Notes under the pieces: model-generated | Told to the model about the DNA's origin: nothing | Seen by the model: only the letters and a program-made list of their open reading frames with translations | The model's database searches: none | Position numbers and translations under genes: made by a program | Shown here: positions 14,150-22,646 of the stretch, piece by piece | How positions within the stretch are numbered: position 1 is the first letter of the stretch | Layout of the letters: each line of letters begins with the position of its first letter | Assembly: GCA_023409955.1 (NCBI GenBank) | Contig: JAEYQQ010000038.1 | Location: 1-26,441, forward strand | DNA: 26,441 bases | Direction of reading: 5' to 3' | From: Bacillota bacterium | GTDB lineage: Bacteria; Bacillota; Clostridia; Christensenellales; Aristaeellaceae

Positions 14150-15859
14150 ATGCAATACATGAAGGTTGTCATTATCGGCGGCGTGGCCGGCGGGGCCAGC
14201 GCCGCCGCTCGCTTACGCAGGCTCAATGAGCAGGCGGAAATCATTATGCTGGAGCGGGGAGAATACATCTCCTATGCTAACTGCGGCCTGCCCTACTATG
14301 TAAGCGGAGTAATCACCGATCAGGATGAACTGACATTGCAGACGCCTGAAAGCTTCTATGACAGATTTCATGTGGATGTCCGGGTGCTGTCTGAAGCTAT
14401 TGCCATTGATCCGGCAGCAAAATCGGTGACCGTCAAAAACCGAAAGACCGGTGAAACATATCAGGAAAGTTATGATGCCCTGATCCTGTCTCCCGGTGCT
14501 GAGCCTGTGGTTCCGCCCATTCCGGGCGTGAAAGAGCCTGGCGTATTTACGCTGCGCACCGTTCCTGACACCCTTGGCATCCGCGCCTTTATTAAGGACA
14601 AGCATCCCAAGCGAGCGGTGGTGGTGGGCGGCGGTGCCATCGGTATGGAAATGGCGGAAAATCTTCATGAAGCGGGCCTTGAGGTCACTGTGGTGGAGCT
14701 TTCTGACCATTTGATCGCGCCTTTGGATTTTGATATGGCCACTGATGTTCATGGCTATGTGAAAGAAAAAGGCATCCGTCTTCTTTTAAATGTGGGCGTA
14801 AAGGCCATTGAAAAAAGCGAAGACGGTCTTTGTGTGATTGCGGGGGATGAAAAACTGGCGGCGGATATGGTGCTTTTGTCTGTAGGTGTCCGTCCAGAAG
14901 GTTCCCTGGCCAAGGCGGCTGGGCTTGATGTAAGCCCCAAAGGTGCGATTTTAGTGGATGAGCATATGCGCACCTCCAACCCAGCGATTTATGCTGTAGG
15001 CGATGCGGTGCTTGTGAAGAACTTTATTTCAGGCCAGCCTGCATTCCTGCCCTTGGCTGGACCGGCTAACAAGCAGGGCCGCATTGCGGCGGATAATATT
15101 TGTGGTATCCCCTCTGTATTCAAGGGAAGCCAAGGTGCGTTGGTATTGAAGCTGTTTGATATGACAGTGGCGGCAACGGGGCTTAATGAAACAGCCTTGA
15201 AAGCGGCAGGCATTGCCTTTGATAAGGTATACGCCTATGGCAATTCTCACGCAGCTTACTATCCTGGTGCCACCAACCAAACCATCAAGCTTTTGTTTGC
15301 GCCTGGTGACGGTAAGATCCTGGGGGCGCAAATAGTAGGCTTTGAAGGCGTGGATAAGCGATGTGATGTGATCAACACCGCAATCCGGGCCGGTATGACG
15401 GTGTATGATCTAACGGAGTTGGAATTGTGTTATGCGCCGCCTTTCTCCTCAGCCAAGGACCCAGTGAATATGGCTGGCTTTATGGCGGAAAACCTGCTTA
15501 CCGGCAAGGTGAAACAGTTCCATTGGCACGATGTGAAAGACCTGCCCAAGGATGGCAGCATAACAATGCTGGATGTTCGCACCGGTGGTGAGCGGCAGCG
15601 GGGAAGCATACCCGGTACCATTCATATCCCGGTGGATGAGTTGCGCGGGCGCATTGGCGAGCTGGATGCCAGTAAGCCTATTTACGTTCACTGTCACAGC
15701 GGATTGCGCAGTTATATTGCCTGCCGTATGCTGACCCAAAATGGGTTTGATGCTTACAACCTGGCAGGCGGTTACAGACTGTATGCATCAGTGAGGTCAG
15801 ACAGACCTGGCATTTTAGAAAGTACGCATCCCTGCGGTGTTCCTATTCAAAACAAGTAA
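14150..15859 (+). CDS. CoA-disulfide reductase/NADH oxidase-like flavoprotein fused to rhodanese (CoADR-Rhd)
   Basis: Pyridine nucleotide-disulfide oxidoreductase of 569 residues. The FAD motif GGVAGGASAAARLRR is at the N-terminus, the single active-site cysteine lies in SYANCGLPYYVSG (Cys45), the NAD(P)H motif is VVVGGGAIGMEMAENL, and the second FAD motif is NPAIYAVGDAV. A C-terminal rhodanese domain (from about residue 465) has the active-site loop CHSGLRS with Cys515. Characterised CoADR-Rhd proteins reduce CoA disulfide or CoA/polysulfide persulfides with NAD(P)H, the rhodanese delivering persulfide to the flavoprotein cysteine. ATG 14150 follows GGAGAGG; an in-frame ATG at 14159 is an alternative. 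It closes the trxA-rhodanese operon. Confidence 0.92.
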   Translation: MQYMKVVIIGGVAGGASAAARLRRLNEQAEIIMLERGEYISYANCGLPYYVSGVITDQDELTLQTPESFYDRFHVDVRVLSEAIAIDPAAKSVTVKNRKTGETYQESYDALILSPGAEPVVPPIPGVKEPGVFTLRTVPDTLGIRAFIKDKHPKRAVVVGGGAIGMEMAENLHEAGLEVTVVELSDHLIAPLDFDMATDVHGYVKEKGIRLLLNVGVKAIEKSEDGLCVIAGDEKLAADMVLLSVGVRPEGSLAKAAGLDVSPKGAILVDEHMRTSNPAIYAVGDAVLVKNFISGQPAFLPLAGPANKQGRIAADNICGIPSVFKGSQGALVLKLFDMTVAATGLNETALKAAGIAFDKVYAYGNSHAAYYPGATNQTIKLLFAPGDGKILGAQIVGFEGVDKRCDVINTAIRAGMTVYDLTELELCYAPPFSSAKDPVNMAGFMAENLLTGKVKQFHWHDVKDLPKDGSITMLDVRTGGERQRGSIPGTIHIPVDELRGRIGELDASKPIYVHCHSGLRSYIACRMLTQNGFDAYNLAGGYRLYASVRSDRPGILESTHPCGVPIQNK

Positions 15860-15895
15860 AATAAATTTGCGGTGCAATGGTTTGCCTGCCATGAT

Positions 15896-15969
15896 GATCC
15901 GTCTTTGCTTGTGGTCCTGCCTCCATAAATGTCATGCACATGGGGAAAAGGAAGCAGCAAAAACGGATC
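15896..15969. repeat. Long-loop inverted repeat between CoADR-Rhd and DUF362 genes
   Basis: GATCCGTCTTTGC (15896-15908) is the complement of GCAAAAACGGATC (15957-15969) at 12 of 13 positions, with a 48-base loop, followed by TTTATTTATA. It could be an unusual terminator of the sulfur operon or the ends of a tiny inactive element. No ordinary compact terminator was found after 15859. Confidence 0.4.
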
Positions 15970-16057
15970 TTTATTTATACAATTGCTGTTTACGAGAAAT
16001 GCTATGCTAACAAGTATTTACCTGTTGTGTGCATTTATCATTTTCCCAATGCTCACA

Positions 16058-16086
16058 TTGCGAAAGTACGTTCGCTGTGCTACACT
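16058..16086 (+). promoter_or_regulatory. Sigma-A type promoter of the DUF362-uvrA unit
   Basis: TTGCGA (16058-16063) and TACACT (16081-16086) are 17 bases apart. The start codon follows 31 bases after the -10 box, with GGGGAGG between. No LexA-type CGAAC...GTTCG box of the Firmicutes consensus was recognised near it. Confidence 0.6.
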
Positions 16087-16117
16087 ATTGATGTATGAAT
16101 ATTGGGGAGGGCTAACA

Positions 16118-17221
16118 ATGGAACCTTCAAAAGTGTATTTTACAAATTTGCGTGTGACTGAAGGCCGCAGCATGTTGGAAAAGCTGCGCCGTCTCGTGAA
16201 AAAAGCTGGCATTGAAGACATTGATTTTAAGAAGAAATTCACAGCCATCAAGCTGCATTTTGGCGAACCCGGCAACCTATCCTTTGTACGGCCCAATTAT
16301 GCCAAGGTACTGGTGGATTTGGTCCGAAAAAATGGCGGTATGCCCTTTTTAACAGATTGTAACACGTTGTATGTAGGCCGCCGCAAAAATGCGCTGGATC
16401 ATATAGAGGCAGCATATGAAAACGGATTCTCTCCCTTCTCCACCGGCTGCCATGTTATCATCGGCGACGGGCTGAAAGGCACGGATGAGGCACTGGTGAA
16501 GATTCCAGGAGAATATGTGAAGGAAGCCAAGATTGGCCGTGCGGTGATGGATGCGGATGTATTCATCAGCCTAAGCCACTTTAAAGGCCATGAGGGAACC
16601 GGGTTTGGAGGGGCCATCAAAAATATCGGCATGGGCTGCGGTTCCCGGGCCGGAAAAATGGAGATGCACAATTCAGGCAAACCTGAGGTGGAGGAGAATG
16701 ACTGCGTTGGCTGTGGAAAATGCCGCAAGGAGTGCGCCCACGATGCCATCTTCTTCAACCGCAAGAAGGCACATATCAATTGGGACAAGTGCGTGGGCTG
16801 CGGGCGTTGTATTGGAGCCTGTCCGGAGGATGCCATCCACCCTACCGGAGATCAAAACAATGATCTTTTGAACATGAAGATTGCGGAGTATTCCCTGGCA
16901 GTGTTGCAGGGCAGACCTCACTTTCATGTGAGCCTGGTGATGGATATTTCTCCTGTTTGTGACTGCCATGATTACAATGATGCGCCAATCCTCCCGGATG
17001 TGGGCATGTTTGCATCCTTTGATCCGGTGGCGCTGGACCAGGCATGTGTGGACGCCTGTATGAAGCTTGAGCCGATGCCAGGCAGCAAGCTTTCTGAGGT
17101 TCCCCACATCAGCCATGACCATTTCCTAAACAACCATCCTGATACCAACTGGATCACCCAGCTTACCCACAGCGAAAAGCTGGGTATTGGCACCAGGGCT
17201 TACAAGCTGATCGAGGTGTGA
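16118..17221 (+). CDS. DUF362 domain protein with two 4Fe-4S ferredoxin motifs
   Basis: Cytoplasmic iron-sulfur protein of 367 residues. ATG 16118 is chosen because GGGGAGGG lies directly upstream and a promoter lies just before; the open frame to 15929 is not needed. The DUF362 domain occupies the N-terminal part (AIKLHFGEPGNLSFVRPNYAK, DADVFISLSHFKGHEGTGFGG) and the C-terminal part (FDPVALDQACVDACM). Between them are two CxxCxxCxxxC motifs, CVGCGKCRKECA and CVGCGRCIGACP, each able to hold one 4Fe-4S cluster. The family is common in anaerobes and its reaction is unknown. uvrA starts 3 bases after the stop, so the two are probably co-transcribed, though a functional link to repair is not established. 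Confidence 0.88.
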   Translation: MEPSKVYFTNLRVTEGRSMLEKLRRLVKKAGIEDIDFKKKFTAIKLHFGEPGNLSFVRPNYAKVLVDLVRKNGGMPFLTDCNTLYVGRRKNALDHIEAAYENGFSPFSTGCHVIIGDGLKGTDEALVKIPGEYVKEAKIGRAVMDADVFISLSHFKGHEGTGFGGAIKNIGMGCGSRAGKMEMHNSGKPEVEENDCVGCGKCRKECAHDAIFFNRKKAHINWDKCVGCGRCIGACPEDAIHPTGDQNNDLLNMKIAEYSLAVLQGRPHFHVSLVMDISPVCDCHDYNDAPILPDVGMFASFDPVALDQACVDACMKLEPMPGSKLSEVPHISHDHFLNNHPDTNWITQLTHSEKLGIGTRAYKLIEV

Positions 17222-17224
17222 CAA

Positions 17225-20056
17225 TTGCGTGATACATTGCTTATAAAAGGGGCCCGGGAGCATAACCTGAAAAATATCGATTTGGAAATCCCACGGGACA
17301 AGCTGGTGGTGTTCACGGGGTTATCCGGTTCGGGCAAAAGCTCTCTGGCCTTTGATACCATTTATGCCGAGGGGCAGCGGCGGTATGTGGAATCCCTTTC
17401 CTCTTACGCCAGACAGTTCCTGGGCCAGATGGAGAAGCCGGATATTGACTACATCGAAGGACTGTCGCCAGCCATCTCCATCGATCAGAAAACCACCAGC
17501 CGTAATCCCCGTTCCACCGTGGGCACAGTGACGGAGATTCATGACTACCTGCGCCTTTTGTATGCACGGGTAGGCACGCCCCACTGCCCCAAGTGTGGTA
17601 AGGAGATCAACCAGCAGACCATTGACCAAATGGTGGACCAGATACTTTCGTATCCTGAGGGCACCCGCATGCAGGTGCTGGCGCCTGTGGTTAGAGGCCG
17701 GAAGGGTGAGCATGCCCGTATTCTGGAGGATGCCCGAAAGAGCGGATTTGTCCGAGTCCGCATTGATGGAACGCTGTACGAAATTGATGATACGCCGCCT
17801 CTGGACAAACAAAAGAAGCATACCCTGGAGATCGTTATCGACCGCCTCATTGTGAGGCCGGGCAAGGAATTGCAAAAGCGCCTGACAGACAGCATCGAAA
17901 CAGCTGCGGGCCAGTCTGGTGGTCTTATCCTCATTGACCTGTTTGATCAGGGGGAGATCCTTTTTTCCCAGAACTACGCTTGCGCCGACTGCGGCATTTC
18001 CATTGAGGAGCTGGCGCCAAGGCTCTTTTCTTTCAACAGCCCCTTTGGTGCATGTCCCACCTGCGCGGGCCTTGGTACGCTAATGAAGATCAGCCCGGAG
18101 ATTGTGATTCCCGACCCCACTCTTTCCATCAGCCAGGGTGCAATCAATGCCATGGGCTGGAATGTGAAGGACCCCTCCAGCATTGCCAACATGTTCTTTG
18201 CTGCATTGGCGAAAAAGTATCATTTTGATCTGGATACGCCGGTAAAGGATTTGCCGGATAAAATTGTACAGCTGCTCCTGTATGGTAACGGCAAGGAAAA
18301 GATTACTGTCCAGTACGCCGGTCAAAACGGGGCAGGGCATTTTGATGCGCCTTATGAGGGGATTATCCCCTCCCTGGAACGCCGCTATCGGGAGACGGCA
18401 AGCGATGGCATGAAAGCAATGTATGAGGAATACATGGTGGCTGACGAGTGCCCGGACTGCTGTGGCAAAAGGCTGAAGCCAGAGGCGCTGGCAGTAACTG
18501 TGGGCAGGGAGAATATTGCCAAGATCAGCGATATGAGCGTACTGGATGCAAGAGCATTTTTTCAAGGCCTTACCCTATCTGAAAAGCAGACCATGATCGC
18601 TACCCAAATTTTAAAGGAGATCAACGCAAGGCTAGGCTTTTTGGTGGATGTAGGGCTGGATTACCTGACGTTGTCACGGGCGGCGGGGAGCCTATCCGGC
18701 GGCGAGGCCCAGCGCATCCGACTGGCTACCCAGATCGGGTCTTCCCTGGTGGGTGTTCTCTATATTTTAGATGAACCCTCTATCGGCCTGCATCAGCGGG
18801 ATAACGCCAGGCTTTTGAGTACACTCAAACACCTTCGGGACACCGGAAATACCCTTATCGTGGTGGAACATGATGAGGACACCATGTATGCAGCAGATTA
18901 CATTGTGGATATCGGCCCCGGTGCTGGCGCACATGGTGGCCATGTGGTGGCCCAGGGAACGGTGGATGAGATCATAGCCAATCCCCAGTCCCTCACAGGT
19001 CAGTACTTGAGCGGGAAAAAGAGCATCCCCATACCAGAAAAGCGGCGCAAGCCCACAGGCCAGCTTGTGATTCGCGGTGCAAAAGAGCATAACCTCAAGA
19101 ATATTGACGCAGCTATTCCTTTGGGAGTGTTAACGTGCGTGACTGGTGTATCCGGCAGCGGAAAATCCAGCCTAGTCAATGAAATATTGTACAAGCACCT
19201 GGCCAAACAGTTAAACAGAGCCAAAACTCGTGCAGGCTCCTTTGATGCTATGGAGGGTGTGGAGCAGCTGGACAAGATCATCGATATCGACCAGTCACCC
19301 ATTGGCCGCACCCCCCGAAGCAATCCTGCCACCTATACCGGGCTGTTTGACCATATCCGCAAGGTGTTCGCTGCCACTCCGGATGCCAAAGCCAGGGGAT
19401 ACAAAGAAAACCGCTTCTCCTTTAATGTAAAGGGCGGGCGGTGCGAGGCATGTTCCGGGGATGGACTCATTAAAATTGAAATGCACTTTTTGCCGGACAT
19501 CTATGTACCTTGTGAGGTTTGCAAAGGAAAGCGGTATAACCGGGAGACCTTGGAAGTGCATTATAGGGGTAAATCTATCCACGATGTGCTGGAGATGACA
19601 GTAGAAGAAGGCTTGGCCTGTTTTGAAAACCACCCGCAGCTAATGCGCAAGCTGGAAACGCTGTATGATGTGGGCCTTGGGTACATGAAGCTGGGCCAGT
19701 CCAGCACCACATTATCCGGCGGCGAAGCACAGCGTATCAAGCTGGCTACGGAGCTGAGCAAGCGTGCCACAGGCAAAACGGTGTACGTACTGGATGAGCC
19801 ATCAACAGGCCTGCATATGGCCGATGTTGATCGGCTGGTACAGGTTTTGCAGCGGCTGGTAGATGCAGGAAACAGTGTAGTGGTTATCGAGCACAACCTG
19901 GACATTATCAAAACTGCCGATTACATACTGGACCTTGGGCCAGAAGGCGGCTTCCGGGGTGGCCAGATCATTGCACAGGGTACGCCGGAGGACATATGCA
20001 AGGTGGAAAAGAGCTACACAGGCCAGTATTTGAAAGCTGCGCTGAACCGGAGGTAA
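17225..20056 (+). CDS. uvrA: Excinuclease ABC subunit A
   Basis: Damage-recognition ATPase of nucleotide excision repair; it loads UvrB at lesions. It has 943 residues, the normal length. Two ABC modules are present: Walker A GLSGSGKSS (32-40) and GVSGSGKSS in the second half, with signatures LSGGEAQRIRLA and LSGGEAQRIKLA and Walker B ILDEPS and VLDEPS. Zinc sites are CxxC...CxxC (CADC / CPTC in the first half and CEAC / CEVC in the second); an additional CPKC lies nearer the N-terminus. TTG 17225 is the start because the product begins MRDTLLIKGAREHNLKNIDL as in other UvrA proteins, and GAGGTG lies about 6 bases upstream. uvrB and uvrC are not in the window. Confidence 0.97.
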   Translation: MRDTLLIKGAREHNLKNIDLEIPRDKLVVFTGLSGSGKSSLAFDTIYAEGQRRYVESLSSYARQFLGQMEKPDIDYIEGLSPAISIDQKTTSRNPRSTVGTVTEIHDYLRLLYARVGTPHCPKCGKEINQQTIDQMVDQILSYPEGTRMQVLAPVVRGRKGEHARILEDARKSGFVRVRIDGTLYEIDDTPPLDKQKKHTLEIVIDRLIVRPGKELQKRLTDSIETAAGQSGGLILIDLFDQGEILFSQNYACADCGISIEELAPRLFSFNSPFGACPTCAGLGTLMKISPEIVIPDPTLSISQGAINAMGWNVKDPSSIANMFFAALAKKYHFDLDTPVKDLPDKIVQLLLYGNGKEKITVQYAGQNGAGHFDAPYEGIIPSLERRYRETASDGMKAMYEEYMVADECPDCCGKRLKPEALAVTVGRENIAKISDMSVLDARAFFQGLTLSEKQTMIATQILKEINARLGFLVDVGLDYLTLSRAAGSLSGGEAQRIRLATQIGSSLVGVLYILDEPSIGLHQRDNARLLSTLKHLRDTGNTLIVVEHDEDTMYAADYIVDIGPGAGAHGGHVVAQGTVDEIIANPQSLTGQYLSGKKSIPIPEKRRKPTGQLVIRGAKEHNLKNIDAAIPLGVLTCVTGVSGSGKSSLVNEILYKHLAKQLNRAKTRAGSFDAMEGVEQLDKIIDIDQSPIGRTPRSNPATYTGLFDHIRKVFAATPDAKARGYKENRFSFNVKGGRCEACSGDGLIKIEMHFLPDIYVPCEVCKGKRYNRETLEVHYRGKSIHDVLEMTVEEGLACFENHPQLMRKLETLYDVGLGYMKLGQSSTTLSGGEAQRIKLATELSKRATGKTVYVLDEPSTGLHMADVDRLVQVLQRLVDAGNSVVVIEHNLDIIKTADYILDLGPEGGFRGGQIIAQGTPEDICKVEKSYTGQYLKAALNRR

Positions 20057-20124
20057 CCAGGGAGGCGCTGCCTCCCTGGACCCACCTTCAAAGGGACATA
20101 TCCCTTTGAAATCCCTATATAGGG
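20057..20124. repeat. Cluster of three perfect inverted repeats after uvrA
   Basis: Starting at the base after the uvrA stop: CCAGGGAGGC-GCT-GCCTCCCTGG (20057-20079), TTCAAAGGGA-CATA-TCCCTTTGAA (20087-20110), and the palindrome CCCTATATAGGG (20113-20124). The compact, regularly spaced hairpins look like an intergenic REP-type repeat unit. Only one copy is in this window. Confidence 0.7.
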
Positions 20125-20129
20125 GAATT

Positions 20130-20166
20130 AAAAGAGCGCTGGAGAAATGCCAGTGCTCTTTTATTT
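20130..20166. terminator. Bidirectional terminator between uvrA and lpd
   Basis: A 13-bp stem pairs AAAAGAGCGCTGG (20130-20142) with CCAGTGCTCTTTT (20150-20162), one G-U pair, 7-base loop, followed by ATTTT. In the other direction the stem ends in TTTTAATT. It closes uvrA from the left and the glycine cleavage operon from the right. Confidence 0.85.
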
Positions 20167-20242
20167 TAGAGTACCTTACAGTTTTTCGGGGATAGGTGCG
20201 GGAAGGGGGTTTTTAGAAATCTCACTCTCTATATAAGTTTTG

Positions 20243-21634
20243 TTATACCTTCCGTACCGGTGCCATGTGGATGGCCATGCCGTAAGCACTGTCTAGGGCT
20301 TCTGTAAAGCTTTCGGCATAGGTGGGATGAGGACGGATAGCCTTAAGCAACTGCTCACGTGTTAAGCCATTGGCAATAGCAACGGTGGCCTCGTTGATCA
20401 TATCGGTGGCCCGCTCGCACATGATCTGTGCACCAAGGAGTTGATCAGTATTGGCGTCCAGTACAAGCTTTACAAATCCCCGGTCTCCCGCTGCGATCAT
20501 GGTGCGGCAGTTGGCTGAGAGAATGTATTTACCGGTGCGAACTTGAACTCCGGCAGCTTTTGCCTCATCAGCCGTCATTCCAACACAGGCGATTTCTGGC
20601 CGGGTATACACGCAGGATGGAACCAAATCCTCCCGCACTGCAGGCGTATGGCCCGCAGCCTGTTCCACGCAGGCAATGCCCTGAGCAGAGGCCAAGTGGG
20701 CCAGCTGAATGGCACCGGCAGCATCGCCGATAGCGTACACGCCAGGCACACTGGTTTGGTGGTCGGCATCGGTTATAATGCGGCCTCTGTCTGTCTGAAG
20801 GGTAAAGTCCTGGGCAAACAGGCCTTGCGTGCTGGCACGGCGGCCAATGGCTATCAGCACCGTATCGCCAGCAGCCTGACCTTGTTTTCCGCCAATCTCG
20901 TACAAGGTAGTGAGGGAGCCGTCCTCTTCCTTTCGTATTTCTGACACACGTGCGCCGGTCAGTACAGTCGCGCCGCGCTTTTTCAGTATCATGACAAGGT
21001 TTTGGGAGATTTCCCTGTCCATTTGAGGCAGCAGCCTGTCCAGGGCCTCAATGATGGTGATTTCATAGCCTAAGGCTTGAAACAGGGAAGCAAATTCCAC
21101 GCCGATGACACCGCCGCCGATAATCACCAGCCGCTTGCCGGAGGGTGGAGAAGATAACAGCCCGTCACTGGAGACGACACCAGGAAGCATCAGGCCCGGT
21201 ATGGGCGGCAGTACGGGGGAGGAGCCTGTAGCAATGAGGATTTTCTCCCCAGTCAGCGCTTTGTCGTTTACCAATACGGTATGGCTGTCTTGTATAACAC
21301 CGGTTCCTTTAAGGAAGGTGATACCGTTTTGTTGTATCAAACGGCTGATCCCCTCCCGCAGGGTGGAAACAAGGTCATCCTTCTGAGCATACATTTTATC
21401 AATGTCAAAGGATGCATTCTCTGCTGTGATCCCCCAGGTGGATAAGTGCTGTATTTCTTCATAGCCCATGGCGGCATGGAGCAGGGCTTTGGTGGGTACG
21501 CAGCCGCGGTTTAAGCAGGTGCCGCCTGCCTCGTCCTTTTCCACCAAGGCCACCTTTTGCTTAAGCTGAGCGGCGCGGATGGCTGCTTCATAGCCGCCTG
21601 GTCCGGCACCCAGGATGATCCAGTCAAAATCCAT
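20243..21634 (-). CDS. lpdA: Dihydrolipoyl dehydrogenase (L protein)
   Basis: Reoxidises the dihydrolipoyl arm of GcvH with NAD+ in the glycine cleavage system. It has 463 residues, the family norm. The N-terminal FAD motif ILGAGPGGYEAAIRAAQ, the redox-active disulfide GGTCLNRGCVPTKA (Cys40 and Cys45), the NAD motif VIIGGGVIGVEFA, the second FAD motif GVYAIGDAAGA and the C-terminal catalytic HPTYAESFTEAL (His-Glu pair) are all present. It is the last gene of the glycine cleavage operon, 12 bases after lplA. Because it is inside this operon it most likely serves glycine cleavage, though such enzymes can be shared with 2-oxoacid dehydrogenases. Confidence 0.95.
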   Translation of the reverse strand: MDFDWIILGAGPGGYEAAIRAAQLKQKVALVEKDEAGGTCLNRGCVPTKALLHAAMGYEEIQHLSTWGITAENASFDIDKMYAQKDDLVSTLREGISRLIQQNGITFLKGTGVIQDSHTVLVNDKALTGEKILIATGSSPVLPPIPGLMLPGVVSSDGLLSSPPSGKRLVIIGGGVIGVEFASLFQALGYEITIIEALDRLLPQMDREISQNLVMILKKRGATVLTGARVSEIRKEEDGSLTTLYEIGGKQGQAAGDTVLIAIGRRASTQGLFAQDFTLQTDRGRIITDADHQTSVPGVYAIGDAAGAIQLAHLASAQGIACVEQAAGHTPAVREDLVPSCVYTRPEIACVGMTADEAKAAGVQVRTGKYILSANCRTMIAAGDRGFVKLVLDANTDQLLGAQIMCERATDMINEATVAIANGLTREQLLKAIRPHPTYAESFTEALDSAYGMAIHMAPVRKV

Positions 21635-21646
21635 GGCTGTCTCCTT

Positions 21647-22636
21647 TTAGAAGTTCTGGCTTGTCAAAAAAGACTGAAGGTCTCGTCCTATTTCTTCCGA
21701 TTGCGCCTTGATGGGTTCAATAGCCTGTGCCAGGGCCTGAGCATTAAGTGCACAGCCTGATAACAGGTTGGGCAAGGTTTGAATGAGGGATTCATCCAGC
21801 GCGTCAGAATATACGGCACACTCCTTCACACGGCCCGATTCTATAGAAAATTGCAGCTGTATGCCACCCCAGGGATAGCGGGCCTCTCCCTCCCAGGTAA
21901 AGGGAATGGACCGGCCATAAAGCCAATCCCAGGAAAAAATTTTTTCCATGCCTGCCTTTACGGCTTCCATGTCAATACGGGCTGCGGGAAGCTCTTGCGG
22001 TGCTATGCCGTATACCTGACCCAATGCTTGAAATAAGGCCTGTCTTAACATATCAATGGTAAGGCTGGGGCAGAGCTCCTTCAGGTTTACCACCCGTGCC
22101 CGTACGGAAGAGACACCTTTGGAATCAAGCTTTTGCTGGGGTACGTTCAAATACCGGGCTAGGTTTGCCATATCCACATTCACAAGCAATGTACCGTGGT
22201 GGTAGGCGTTACCATTGGTCTTGTAAAAGGCATTGCCTGAAAATTTGCGGCCATCTACTGTAATATCGTTGCGGCCGGTGCGCTCCGCCGGTATACCGAA
22301 GGAACGCACCGCAGATAGAATCACTTCTGTCTGCCGAGCGATGTCATAATCTGCCTGGGAAACAAGAAAGGTGAAATTCAGGTTTCCCAGGTCATGATAG
22401 ACTGCTCCGCCGCCGGATAGCCTGCGTACCAGATGCCCCTGATCCTTTTCCAGATCGGGCACCCGCACTTCCTTCCAGGCATTTTGGTTGCGGCCAATGA
22501 CCACCGTATGCTTGTTCTGCCACAGATACAGTATGATTTCGCCAGGCTGAACAATATGTAACAGGTGCTCTTCCAGCGCCAGGTTTTGATAGGGATCAGT
22601 CTGGTCCGTGATCACATAGCGGCAGTGGTGGATCAT
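21647..22636 (-). CDS. lplA: Lipoate-protein ligase A
   Basis: Attaches lipoate (via lipoyl-AMP) to the lysine of GcvH. It has 329 residues from ATG 22636, which follows AAGGAGG at good spacing; an upstream in-frame ATG at 22654 has no such site and would overlap gcvPB. The lipoate-binding motif RRLSGGGAVYHDLGNLNFTF begins at residue 71, and the catalytic lysine is expected at Lys131 in GRKFSGNAFYKT, followed by HHGTLLV. The C-terminal accessory domain is present. The gene lies between gcvPB and lpd, so the operon encodes its own lipoylation enzyme; use of scavenged lipoate is inferred, since no lipA or lipB is visible here. Confidence 0.93.
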   Translation of the reverse strand: MIHHCRYVITDQTDPYQNLALEEHLLHIVQPGEIILYLWQNKHTVVIGRNQNAWKEVRVPDLEKDQGHLVRRLSGGGAVYHDLGNLNFTFLVSQADYDIARQTEVILSAVRSFGIPAERTGRNDITVDGRKFSGNAFYKTNGNAYHHGTLLVNVDMANLARYLNVPQQKLDSKGVSSVRARVVNLKELCPSLTIDMLRQALFQALGQVYGIAPQELPAARIDMEAVKAGMEKIFSWDWLYGRSIPFTWEGEARYPWGGIQLQFSIESGRVKECAVYSDALDESLIQTLPNLLSGCALNAQALAQAIEPIKAQSEEIGRDLQSFLTSQNF

Positions 22637-22646
22637 GCAAACCTCC

